A stretch of DNA of 5,234 nucleotides from Chromatiales bacterium (GCA_022360595.1 JAKSCN010000019.1:1-5234); one strand, 5' to 3'; counted from the stretch's first letter, positions 1 to 5,234 are shown. Program-made: numbers and translations. Notes: generated by a model from the letters alone, not told the origin.

Positions 1-396
1 ATGGGAGTGACGGACCCGGATTCTACCCGGAATCAGGTTCAGCTCGCCCTTTCCCGCTTGAATAAACTGGATATAGCGACGAATAACAACCCACCACCGG
101 TATTTCTGTTTATTAACATATCGGCTATTCACCAACCCAACTACTTTTACCGCTCCTCCTCTGACGGCTCAACCCAGGATGACGTGGCCTCTCATGCTGC
201 GGCGTTACGCTATGTTGATAGTCAATTGCCCTCCCTATTCGAGGCTTTTAAGAGGCGCGGAAAAACACTGTTTTATATCTGCTCCGACCATGGTACGACC
301 TACGGTGAGCAAGGCTACATGGGGCACCGTTTGGCGCATGAGGTGGTTTGGACAGTTCCCTATGCTGAATTTACCCTGGAGGCCGATCGCTCATGA
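1..396 (+). CDS. STM4013/SEN3800-family hydrolase, C-terminal part (5' end outside window)
   Basis: This is the C-terminal 131 residues of an alkaline-phosphatase/sulfatase-superfamily hydrolase. Visible superfamily marks are a strand ending in an Asn-Ile-Ser-x-x-His segment (about residues 39-44), a helix with Arg-Tyr-Val-Asp (70-73), the metal-binding SDHGTTYGEQG segment (Asp96, His97) and a further GHR (108-110) that probably supplies another metal ligand. The N-terminal half, which carries the first metal-binding Asp and the catalytic nucleophile, is missing. Family members are roughly twice this length, so the ATG at base 1 is most likely an internal Met at the window edge. The family assignment is strengthened by the next two genes, which match STM4012 and STM4011 in the order expected for this cassette. 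The stop codon overlaps the next start as ATGA. The substrate is unknown; a phosphate or sulfate ester would be typical for the superfamily. Without the nucleophile, sulfatase and phosphatase activity cannot be told apart. Confidence 0.82.
   Translation: MGVTDPDSTRNQVQLALSRLNKLDIATNNNPPPVFLFINISAIHQPNYFYRSSSDGSTQDDVASHAAALRYVDSQLPSLFEAFKRRGKTLFYICSDHGTTYGEQGYMGHRLAHEVVWTVPYAEFTLEADRS
378..382 (+). promoter_or_regulatory. Shine-Dalgarno site for the STM4012-like gene
   Basis: GGAGG lies inside the end of the hydrolase gene, 10 bases before the ATG at 393. It supports that start and independent re-initiation at the ATGA overlap. Confidence 0.6.
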
Positions 397-1751
397 GGAA
401 TCTACAACCGTTGCCGGAACACGATGTAGATCAGATGTTAAGCGGGCCGGTTTACCAAGCTTACTCATACTCATATCCGCACAAAACCACCTACAGACAC
501 TTTGAGTCTCCAGTATCGCTCGACAATATTTGGCGGCAGGAGAAGCTGGATTCGCTGTTTCTGTATGTGCACATCCCTTTTTGTGAAATGCGATGTGGCT
601 TTTGTAATCTGTTTACCTTTGTGCGCCCTGAAAACGAGTTGATCGATATCTACTTGGATGGGCTGGAGCGCCAGATTACGGCTTTAAAACCAGTGATATC
701 GAGCGCTGCATTTGCCCGATATGCGATAGGTGGGGGGACGCCCACCTATCTCTCCACCGCCCAACTTGAGCGACTGTTCAATCTCACGGATTCATTAAAA
801 TTTAAGGAGAACTTGCCTGTCGCGATAGAAGGCTCACCCGCTACTATTAGTGAGGAGAAGGTGCGCCTGCTCGAAGAGCGTCGTGTGACGCGTGTCAGTA
901 TGGGGGTGCAGTCTTTTACCCAAGCAGAGATAACAACGCTGGCGCGCCGACAAAACAGTTCACAAGTGCTTAACGCCATTGATGTTATCCGCCGGCACAG
1001 TGGCGCGGACCTGAACCTGGACCTGATCTATGGCATCGCTGGCCAGACGGTAGAGTCCTGGCTCTTTTCTTTGAAGCAGGCGCTAACCGTTCAACCTGAA
1101 GAGCTGTATCTGTATCCCCTTTATGTGAGGGACAAGACCGGTTTGGGTAAAGTGAAGGATCAGCACCGAAAAACGACCGATCTGCCCGATCTGGATAGCG
1201 TGGCCCTCTATAGGGCCGGCCGGGACTTTTTGCTGGCGCAGGGGTATCGACAGATCTCCATGCGTATGTTTCGGCGTGAAGACCTTGCTGACAGAGCTAT
1301 GCCCACTTACTCCTGCCAAGAGGATGGCATGCTGGGCCTTGGGGCCGGTGCGCGCTCTTATACCCAGGAGCTGCACTATTCATCGGAGTACGCCGTTGGA
1401 CGGAGTGGGGTTAAAGGTATTATCGACCACTATGTTGAGCAGCCTACAGGCTATTTTACCCATGCCCACTATGGTGTGATGCTGGATCACAACGAACAAA
1501 AACGGCGTTATCTCATTCAGTCTCTGCTTATTGCGGAAGGGCTGAGTCTGAAAAATTATAGTAATCGTTTTGGTAGTGACTGCATGGAAGATTTTGTGCA
1601 ATTGCAGCGACTGGTTGATAAGGGACTGGCAGTTAATGAAGGCACGCGCGTTGTACTCAGCGAGGCAGGCCTTGAACGCGCGGATAGTATTGGGCCGTGG
1701 CTGGCGTCGCCTGCAATGATTCAGCGCATGGGTGAGTATCAGTTGCGATGA
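393..1751 (+). CDS. STM4012-family radical SAM protein (HemN/HemW-like)
   Basis: This 452-residue protein has the layout of the HemN/HemW radical SAM group. YVHIPFC with a CxxxCxxC motif (Cys64, Cys68, Cys71) binds the [4Fe-4S] cluster that cleaves S-adenosylmethionine. It is followed by GGGTP (113-117), Glu146 in an IEGSP stretch, RVSMGVQSF (167-175), NLDLIYGIAGQT (208-219), a SCQEDGMLGLGAGARSY block (307-323) and a C-terminal winged-helix-like HemN_C region (about 365-435). E. coli HemN has a fourth Cys two positions after the third (CxxxCxxCxC). Here that position is Leu73, so annotation as coproporphyrinogen III dehydrogenase would be unsafe. The long N-terminal lead with YSYPHKTTYR and the FCEMRCGFCNLFT core fit the STM4012 family as I remember it. 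ATG 393 overlaps the hydrolase stop and has GGAGG 10 bases upstream. The 3' end overlaps the next gene by 4 bases. Family assignment is strong; the reaction and substrate are unknown to me. Confidence 0.9.
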   Translation: MRNLQPLPEHDVDQMLSGPVYQAYSYSYPHKTTYRHFESPVSLDNIWRQEKLDSLFLYVHIPFCEMRCGFCNLFTFVRPENELIDIYLDGLERQITALKPVISSAAFARYAIGGGTPTYLSTAQLERLFNLTDSLKFKENLPVAIEGSPATISEEKVRLLEERRVTRVSMGVQSFTQAEITTLARRQNSSQVLNAIDVIRRHSGADLNLDLIYGIAGQTVESWLFSLKQALTVQPEELYLYPLYVRDKTGLGKVKDQHRKTTDLPDLDSVALYRAGRDFLLAQGYRQISMRMFRREDLADRAMPTYSCQEDGMLGLGAGARSYTQELHYSSEYAVGRSGVKGIIDHYVEQPTGYFTHAHYGVMLDHNEQKRRYLIQSLLIAEGLSLKNYSNRFGSDCMEDFVQLQRLVDKGLAVNEGTRVVLSEAGLERADSIGPWLASPAMIQRMGEYQLR

Positions 1752-2611
1752 ATATCGATATCACCTATCGCGGCCCGCTTGCCAGTTGTAATTACACTTG
1801 TGACTATTGTCCTTTTGCCAAACGGCATGATGACTCAGCCGCCAGGGATGCTGATAAAGCCGCTTTGGAGAAGTTTGTCGACTGGGTGGACTCTCGACAA
1901 GGGTTGGACACTATACGTCTGTTAATAACACCTTGGGGGGAAGCGCTGATTCGTAAGTGGTATCGCTCAGCGATTACTCGCCTGTCTCATATGCCTCATG
2001 TGCGCAAAGTGGTGATTCAAACCAATTTGAGCAGTCCGCTTAATTGGTTGGTGGATGCTGCTGTTGACACAGTCGCGCTATGGACGACCTATCATCCAAC
2101 GGAGACCGGCATTGAGAAGTTTGTGGAGAAGACTCAACTGCTCGATCAAATTGGCATTGCGCACAGCGTTGGTATCGTCGGGAAGGGTGAAAATAGAGCG
2201 GCGGCGTTAGAGCTTAGGCGTCAGCTTAACCCAAGCACCTATCTCTGGGTGAACGCCTATAATGATGATCCACGCTACTACAATGCCGATGATGTCGCTT
2301 TTTATAAGGGCATCGATCCGCTATTTGAGTTAAATAACCAGTGTTATAAAAGCTTTGATAAGGTGTGCCGTTCAGGTGCCACGGCAATTGCTGTTGATGG
2401 CAGCGGCAATGTCAAGCCATGCCACTTTATTCACCAAACCCTCGGAAATTTATACGAGGGGGAACTTCACGACATGTTGGCGCCGGAGTTCCGATGTTCA
2501 AATGATACCTGCGATTGCTACATTGGTTATATACATCTGGATGAATTGGCGCTTAACACCATTTATGGGGAGCGCATCTTGGAACGGATACCGCATGGCC
2601 CGCTGGGGTAA
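1748..2611 (+). CDS. STM4011-family radical SAM protein with Cys-rich C-terminus
   Basis: This 287-residue radical SAM protein starts almost directly with its cluster motif: Cys14, Cys18 and Cys21 in SCNYTCDYCPF. A TPWGEALIR segment (61-69) sits where radical SAM proteins carry the SAM-contacting Gly-Gly-Glu motif. IQTNLS (90-95) and ALWTTYHPTE (110-119) are further landmarks matching the STM4011 family from memory. The C-terminal part adds Cys207, Cys225, Cys250, Cys255 and Cys257, ending in DTCDCYIGYIHLDEL. This resembles the cysteine supply for auxiliary Fe-S clusters in SPASM/twitch proteins, although the spacing is not the textbook SPASM pattern, so an extra cluster is inference. The gene begins inside an ATGA overlap with the STM4012-like gene; only a weak GGTGAG lies upstream, so translational coupling is likely. 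It is the last gene of the operon, followed after about 44 bases by a strong hairpin. The function is unknown; SPASM-like proteins often modify peptides or proteins. Confidence 0.88.
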   Translation: MNIDITYRGPLASCNYTCDYCPFAKRHDDSAARDADKAALEKFVDWVDSRQGLDTIRLLITPWGEALIRKWYRSAITRLSHMPHVRKVVIQTNLSSPLNWLVDAAVDTVALWTTYHPTETGIEKFVEKTQLLDQIGIAHSVGIVGKGENRAAALELRRQLNPSTYLWVNAYNDDPRYYNADDVAFYKGIDPLFELNNQCYKSFDKVCRSGATAIAVDGSGNVKPCHFIHQTLGNLYEGELHDMLAPEFRCSNDTCDCYIGYIHLDELALNTIYGERILERIPHGPLG

Positions 2612-2654
2612 CAGCAGCACGGCTTCGTAGATCAATGGCTTAAAGAGAATGGTG

Positions 2655-2682
2655 GCGCGACTATGTTGATCTATAGTCGCGC
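2655..2682. terminator. Perfect 10-bp hairpin between convergent genes, likely terminator
   Basis: GCGCGACTAT (2655-2664) and ATAGTCGCGC (2673-2682) form a perfect 10-bp stem around an 8-base loop. It lies in the 107-bp gap between the ends of the radical SAM operon and the SDR gene, where a bidirectional terminator would be expected. No clear T-tract follows on either strand, so a classical intrinsic terminator is not proven; it could instead stabilise mRNA 3' ends. Confidence 0.5.
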
Positions 2683-2695
2683 GTTGGTGGACTCA

Positions 2696-2710
2696 TGGGG
2701 GTATGCCCCA
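2696..2710 (-). terminator. Short GC hairpin just after the SDR stop
   Basis: TGGGG (2696-2700) and CCCCA (2706-2710) can pair around a 5-base loop, 8 bases beyond the SDR stop codon on the - strand. There is no T-tract. It may act with the 10-bp hairpin next to it or be chance. Confidence 0.22.
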
Positions 2711-2718
2711 CTGATACG

Positions 2719-3441
2719 CTAGGCCTGTTGGCGAGTGGCTGCAACAACGATCTCGCGGATGCAGACATTCTGCGGCTGCTGGTAAGCGAACAGGGTGCTG
2801 TTGGCGATATCTTCAGCCGTAATGGCTCCACCCATATCTTTTTTCCACTGTTCGTAGCCGTCGATAATAGCCTGGGAGGTAGTGTGAGAGAGCAGCTCTG
2901 TCTCCACAGCACCTGGGGCGATGGTGATTATCCGCACATTGTCATCGGCTACCTCTTCACGCAGGTTTTCACTAATCGCGTGCACGGCAAACTTAGTGCC
3001 GCAGTAGGCGGCATGGCTCGGGAAGGTTTTGCGACCGGCAACTGAACTGATATTGATGATGGTGCCGCCTTTACGGGTTTGCATGGCTGGCAGGACCGCG
3101 TGAATGCCGTTGAGAACACCCATCACATTAACGTCGAACATCTGCTGCCACTCGCTGGGTTGTTGGTGAGCGAGCTGACCAAGCAGCATCACACCGGCAT
3201 TGTTGATCAAACAGTCCACCGGGCCAAATTTCTCTTCAGCCTGGGAGATGGCGTCGATAATGGCTTGGCGATCAGATACATCGACCTGACAGCAAAGGGT
3301 ATTGGGCAGAGCAAGTGCCTCTAAACGGTCGATACGGCGGGCCAGAAGCAGCAGCGGATGGCCCGCTGTGCTGAATGCCTGGGCGATTGCCGCGCCGATA
3401 CCTGAGCTGGCGCCTGTGATTGCGATAAGTGGTTTAGTCAT
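2719..3441 (-). CDS. SDR-family NAD(P)-dependent oxidoreductase
   Basis: This is a complete 240-residue classical short-chain dehydrogenase/reductase, a normal length for the group and probably cytosolic. The Rossmann nucleotide-binding motif TGASSGIG is at 9-16, and Arg35-Arg36 after the second strand favour NADP(H) over NAD(H). Asp54 in QVDVSD contacts the adenine ring in family members. NNAG is at 80-83. The catalytic tetrad is Asn105, Ser133, Tyr146 and Lys150 (YCGTK), all present. PGAVETELLSHT (176-187) forms the usual substrate-side segment, and the C-terminus REIVVAATRQQA is typical of the YdfG-like branch. The substrate cannot be read from the sequence; hydroxy acids, aldehydes and ketones are all possible. 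ATG at 3441-3439 has AAGGAG 7 bases upstream. It is divergent from a LysR regulator 113 bp away, which probably controls it. The 3' end converges with the radical SAM operon. Confidence 0.93.
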   Translation of the reverse strand: MTKPLIAITGASSGIGAAIAQAFSTAGHPLLLLARRIDRLEALALPNTLCCQVDVSDRQAIIDAISQAEEKFGPVDCLINNAGVMLLGQLAHQQPSEWQQMFDVNVMGVLNGIHAVLPAMQTRKGGTIINISSVAGRKTFPSHAAYCGTKFAVHAISENLREEVADDNVRIITIAPGAVETELLSHTTSQAIIDGYEQWKKDMGGAITAEDIANSTLFAYQQPQNVCIREIVVAATRQQA

Positions 3442-3448
3442 CTGTCTG

Positions 3449-3454
3449 CTCCTT
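3449..3454 (-). promoter_or_regulatory. Strong Shine-Dalgarno for the SDR gene
   Basis: AAGGAG on the - strand, 7 bases before the ATG, fixes the SDR start at 3441. Confidence 0.75.
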
Positions 3455-3494
3455 GGGTAAATGGTTTGGATATGTGCTGCATAGCTTGAGGGGT

Positions 3495-3521
3495 ATTGTA
3501 AGTTGGCCTATATTTTGAAAA
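3495..3521 (-). promoter_or_regulatory. Candidate promoter of the SDR gene
   Basis: On the - strand, TACAAT (3500-3495, 5 of 6 match to the -10 consensus) lies 15 bases after TTTTCA (3521-3516, 4 of 6 match to the -35). The spacing is shorter than ideal, which would suit an activator-dependent promoter. It places the transcript start roughly 45 bases before the SDR ATG. Confidence 0.3.
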
Positions 3522-3524
3522 ATA
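3511..3524. promoter_or_regulatory. Palindrome in LysR/SDR intergenic region, candidate LysR operator
   Basis: TATTTT-GA-AAAATA is a perfect 6+6 inverted repeat with a 2-base centre. It overlaps the candidate -35 of the SDR gene and a TTGAAA (3515-3520, 5 of 6 to the -35 consensus) facing the LysR gene. LysR regulators usually bind AT-rich T-N11-A palindromes in such divergent regions. The site fits that role in position, but AT-rich palindromes also arise by chance. Confidence 0.35.
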
Positions 3525-3554
3525 ATGGTTAATCTAAATATCTGTTAAGTTAAA

Positions 3555-4478
3555 GTGAACAATATCTACTGGAGTGGTATTCGCTCTTTCCTGATTGTGG
3601 TTGAGTATGGCAGCTTTACCGCGGCTGCCGAGGCGACAGGATTATCGAAGGCGGGATTGAGTCAGCAGGTCTCAGCGCTCGAAGCGTCTTTGGGGGCCCA
3701 GCTCCTGCACCGTACCACCCGCAAGCTGCGTCTCACCGAGGTGGGGCAGGGCTACTACCAGATGTGCAGACAGGGGATGCAGCAGTTGGATAGCGCCCAG
3801 GAGTGGGTGACTCAGACAGCGCATGCGTTGAAAGGGACCATTCGGATGAACGCGGTCGGCGGCCTGATCGGGGAAGCGTTGATTGCGCCGCTGCTGATCG
3901 AGTTTCAAGCCGCTCACCCGGAGGTTGAGGTGGTGCTCGACTTCTCCAGCCAGTGGGTGGATCTGATGAGCAGTGACTATGATCTGGTGATGCGCATGGG
4001 CGACCTGCAGGACTCCAGTCTGATTGCCCGCCGTTTGCATACCATTACCACGCGCTTTGTCGCCAGCCCCGATTTCATATGTCGATATGGAGAGATCCAC
4101 CACCCGGATGATTTGAAACTGCTGCCGTTGGTATATGGCAGTGTGCGTGAGTGGCGCTTTGTAAAGGACGACCAGGAGTGCTCGGTGTTTGCCGAAAAGG
4201 GCTTCCAGATCGCCAATGGCAGGGTGATGTATCAGGCTGCGTTAGCTGGGTTGGGCGTGAGTCGGTTGGCTGATGTCTATGTGCAGGCGGCGATAAATCA
4301 GGGGCGGTTGGTGGAGGTGTTGCCGGACTGGCGCGAAGTGACGCCACTGTCGCTCATCAGCCCGCCGGCGCGTTATCAACTGCACCGCGTTCGTATGCTG
4401 ATGGACTGGTTGGTGGAGCGGTTTGAGCCGTGCTATCGAAAAGCGCTACTCGGCCACAGTGATGGTGATTCTCTCTGA
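3555..4478 (+). CDS. LysR-family transcriptional regulator
   Basis: This is a 307-residue LysR-type regulator of normal length. The N-terminal winged helix-turn-helix covers about residues 6-65 (FLIVVEYGSFTAAAEATGLS, then QQVSALEASLGAQLLHRTTR). A linker helix follows to about 90, then the periplasmic-binding-protein-like effector domain (about 92-295) with the usual ARRL (158-161) and AALAGLGVSRLADVYV (228-243) landmarks. It belongs to the large CrgA/AaeR-like group, whose effector is unpredictable. The start is GTG at 3555: an in-frame TAA lies at 3546-3548, and the next candidate (GTG 3597) would cut into the HTH. No convincing Shine-Dalgarno precedes it. It is divergent from the SDR gene with 113 bp between them, suggesting control of that gene and autoregulation. 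The last 33 bp overlap the antiparallel DUF4399 gene. Confidence 0.94.
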   Translation: MNNIYWSGIRSFLIVVEYGSFTAAAEATGLSKAGLSQQVSALEASLGAQLLHRTTRKLRLTEVGQGYYQMCRQGMQQLDSAQEWVTQTAHALKGTIRMNAVGGLIGEALIAPLLIEFQAAHPEVEVVLDFSSQWVDLMSSDYDLVMRMGDLQDSSLIARRLHTITTRFVASPDFICRYGEIHHPDDLKLLPLVYGSVREWRFVKDDQECSVFAEKGFQIANGRVMYQAALAGLGVSRLADVYVQAAINQGRLVEVLPDWREVTPLSLISPPARYQLHRVRMLMDWLVERFEPCYRKALLGHSDGDSL

Positions 4479-4880
4479 ATAGAGAGGTGGGTCCTGGGGC
4501 TCATGATCTTCATCGCCAAGCAAAAGTTGTAGTGTGTGCTGGCCGGGCGGCAGATCCAAGGTGGTCCCAGTCTCGCCCTGATCAAAATGGATGTGGTGCG
4601 CATCGCGCGGGATCGCTTCGTCCAGATCCGGGAGGCCCGGTGCGTTGAGTAACAGGTGATGATGGCCGGCTGTATGGCGGATCTTCCCTTTTGTTCCGGC
4701 GGGGGTAATACCAAACCCCTCAATGCCAAATTTGATGGCGACCGGGCTGGTGACCACAGCACCGTCCTGCAGATTGATGAAGAAAACCTTCGCGCCTTCG
4801 GGTGGTGTGTGACCTAAGGCTGGCAGGCTGAGTAGACAACATAGCGCCAGAGAGAGAGAACGGAAAAACAGTAATTTCAT
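4446..4880 (-). CDS. DUF4399-family exported protein
   Basis: This is a 144-residue protein with an N-terminal signal peptide: MKLLFFR, a hydrophobic stretch to about residue 20, and probable signal peptidase I cleavage after Ala-Leu-Gly (21-23), giving a mature chain that starts HTPPEGAKVFF. The rest is a single DUF4399 domain: DGAVVTSPVAIKFGIEGFG (39-57), AGHHHLLLN (71-79), HHIHF (95-99), LPPGQHTLQLLLGD (110-123) and SERITITV near the end. It is probably periplasmic or secreted. The domain's function is not established; the conserved histidines make metal binding a reasonable guess. The ATG at 4880 is preferred because it leads straight into the signal peptide; an in-frame TTG at 4895 would add five residues. 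Neither start has a visible Shine-Dalgarno; the ATG is preceded by TATATAAATTC. It overlaps the LysR gene end by 33 bp and is divergent from benE. Confidence 0.85.
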   Translation of the reverse strand: MKLLFFRSLSLALCCLLSLPALGHTPPEGAKVFFINLQDGAVVTSPVAIKFGIEGFGITPAGTKGKIRHTAGHHHLLLNAPGLPDLDEAIPRDAHHIHFDQGETGTTLDLPPGQHTLQLLLGDEDHEPQDPPLYSERITITVAE

Positions 4881-4899
4881 TGAATTTATATACAATCGT

Positions 4900-4943
4900 T
4901 AGTGGGACTCTCTGAGTCACCAAACTTACCACCTGGCCCACTA
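4900..4943. repeat. Inverted repeat upstream of DUF4399 gene
   Basis: TAGTGGG (4900-4906) and CCCACTA (4937-4943) are perfect inverted copies 30 bases apart. Between them GACTC-TCT-GAGTC (4906-4918) is a second small palindrome sharing one base with the outer arm. Both lie just upstream of the DUF4399 start and could be a regulator site or a cruciform; no protein can be named. Confidence 0.3.
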
Positions 4944-4984
4944 GAGGGTCGGTTGATTACTCCTTCTATTTACCTTAGCAGTAT

Positions 4985-4990
4985 TTGGCA
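4985..4990 (+). promoter_or_regulatory. Possible -35 element for benE
   Basis: TTGGCA matches the -35 consensus in 5 of 6 positions. No good -10 hexamer stands 16-18 bases downstream; the best is TAGTCT at 5010 with 19-base spacing. If real, the promoter probably needs an activator. Confidence 0.2.
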
Positions 4991-5013
4991 AAGTAGTGTA
5001 AACAGGCGCTAGT

Positions 5014-5059
5014 CTGATCGTGCCTCTGCCGGATGTTACTATCTGTCGGCTGATCATGC
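5014..5059 (+). repeat. Short direct repeat upstream of benE
   Basis: CTGATCGTGC (5014-5023) and CTGATCATGC (5050-5059) match in 9 of 10 positions and start 36 bases apart. They lie between the possible promoter and the benE start, where regulator half-sites could sit. They may be chance. Confidence 0.28.
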
Positions 5060-5079
5060 TTTTTAATCAAAATGTCTCT

Positions 5080-5086
5080 GGAGAGG
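5080..5086 (+). promoter_or_regulatory. Shine-Dalgarno deciding the benE start
   Basis: GGAGAGG ends 6 bases before ATG 5093. The alternative in-frame ATG at 5072 has only an AT-rich stretch upstream, so 5093 is the better start. Confidence 0.6.
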
Positions 5087-5092
5087 TCGTTA

Positions 5093-5234
5093 ATGCGGGA
5101 GCTATTTACCCTGTCCCGGTTTACTGCGGGCTTTGTTGCGGTGATGGTGGGTTACACCAGCTCAGCCGTCATCATTTTTCAGGCAGCCGCTGCCGCAGGT
5201 GCTACTCCCGCTGAGATTAGCTCCTGGCTCTGGG
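5093..5234 (+). CDS. benE: BenE-family benzoate/H+ symporter, N-terminal part (3' end outside window)
   Basis: The first 47 residues read MRELFTLSRFTAGFVAVMVG, then YTSSAVIIFQAAAAAGATP and AEISSWLW. The Gly-Phe-x-Ala-Val-x-Val-Gly-Tyr-x-Ser-Ser-Ala run, the following Phe-Gln-Ala-Ala and the GATPAEISSW segment are hallmarks of the BenE (YdcO) inner-membrane family, proton-coupled benzoate importers of about 390-400 residues. The visible part covers the short cytoplasmic lead and the first transmembrane segment (about residues 11-31). The reading frame stays open to the window end, so the rest is not seen. The frame is closed upstream by TGA at 5051-5053. No other aromatic-catabolism gene is visible here, and BenE members are not all shown to carry benzoate, so the substrate is inferred from the family. 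It is divergent from the DUF4399 gene. Confidence 0.85.
   Translation, partial: MRELFTLSRFTAGFVAVMVGYTSSAVIIFQAAAAAGATPAEISSWLW

Noticed and set aside
1..3. True start codon of the hydrolase at base 1
   Set aside because: The N-terminal half of the superfamily fold would be missing and no upstream sequence can be seen, so a window-edge internal Met is more likely.
1083..1376. Open frame on the - strand inside the STM4012-like gene
   Set aside because: It lies wholly within a well-supported gene, shows no recognisable domain and has no ribosome binding site of note.
393..1751. Annotation as oxygen-independent coproporphyrinogen III oxidase (hemN)
   Set aside because: The fourth motif cysteine is replaced by Leu73, and the neighbours are the STM4013- and STM4011-like genes rather than heme genes.
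2695..3045. Open frame on the + strand opposite the SDR gene
   Set aside because: It is antisense to a complete SDR with all catalytic motifs; its translation resembles no family I know.
3672..4103. 143-codon open frame on the - strand opposite the LysR gene
   Set aside because: It is a mirror frame of a G+C-rich gene; the composition (many His, Gln and Leu) is typical of antisense artefacts.
4433..4762. Alternative - strand frame overlapping the DUF4399 gene
   Set aside because: The other frame has a signal peptide and conserved DUF4399 motifs; this one has neither.
4985..5002. Sigma-54 promoter starting at TTTGGCA upstream of benE
   Set aside because: The GG dinucleotide is present, but the GC expected 10 bases further on is TA, and there is no TTGC box.
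5020..5214. 64-codon + strand frame near the window end
   Set aside because: It is in a different frame from the BenE start, whose family-specific sequence and GGAGAGG site are clear.

Overview
The window looks like a chromosomal piece of a gammaproteobacterium, probably an environmental or marine type. This rests on the gene families present and the style of the LysR, SDR and BenE proteins; no taxonomic marker gene is visible. No rRNA, tRNA, CRISPR, transposase or phage gene was found.

Region 1 (1-2611, + strand) is the most unusual part. It is the downstream end of a tightly packed operon whose three products match the little-understood STM4013 / STM4012 / STM4011 families, named after Salmonella loci. 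They are the C-terminal part of an alkaline-phosphatase/sulfatase-superfamily hydrolase, a HemN/HemW-like radical SAM protein, and a second, shorter radical SAM protein with a cysteine-rich C-terminus. Both junctions are 4-base ATGA stop/start overlaps, so the three are almost certainly co-transcribed and probably work in one pathway. Its chemistry is not known to me. Partner genes of the cassette (STM4014- and STM4015-type) would be expected upstream, outside the window. A perfect 10-bp hairpin follows the operon.

Region 2 (2719-4478) is a divergent pair: a classical short-chain dehydrogenase/reductase on the - strand and a LysR-type regulator on the + strand. They share a 113-bp AT-rich intergenic region with a TATTTT-GA-AAAATA palindrome placed over candidate -35 elements. 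The simplest reading is that the LysR protein controls the SDR gene and itself.

Region 3 (4446-5234) holds a small exported DUF4399 protein on the - strand, whose 3' end overlaps the LysR gene tail-to-tail by 33 bp, and the first 47 codons of a BenE-family benzoate/H+ symporter on the + strand, cut by the window end. These two are divergent across about 212 bp that contain a direct repeat and an inverted repeat.

Hand counts of single 60-base lines give lower G+C in the radical SAM operon (24, 25 and 31 of 60) than in the LysR gene (35 and 39 of 60). This hints that the cassette may be an acquired module beside ordinary metabolic genes.
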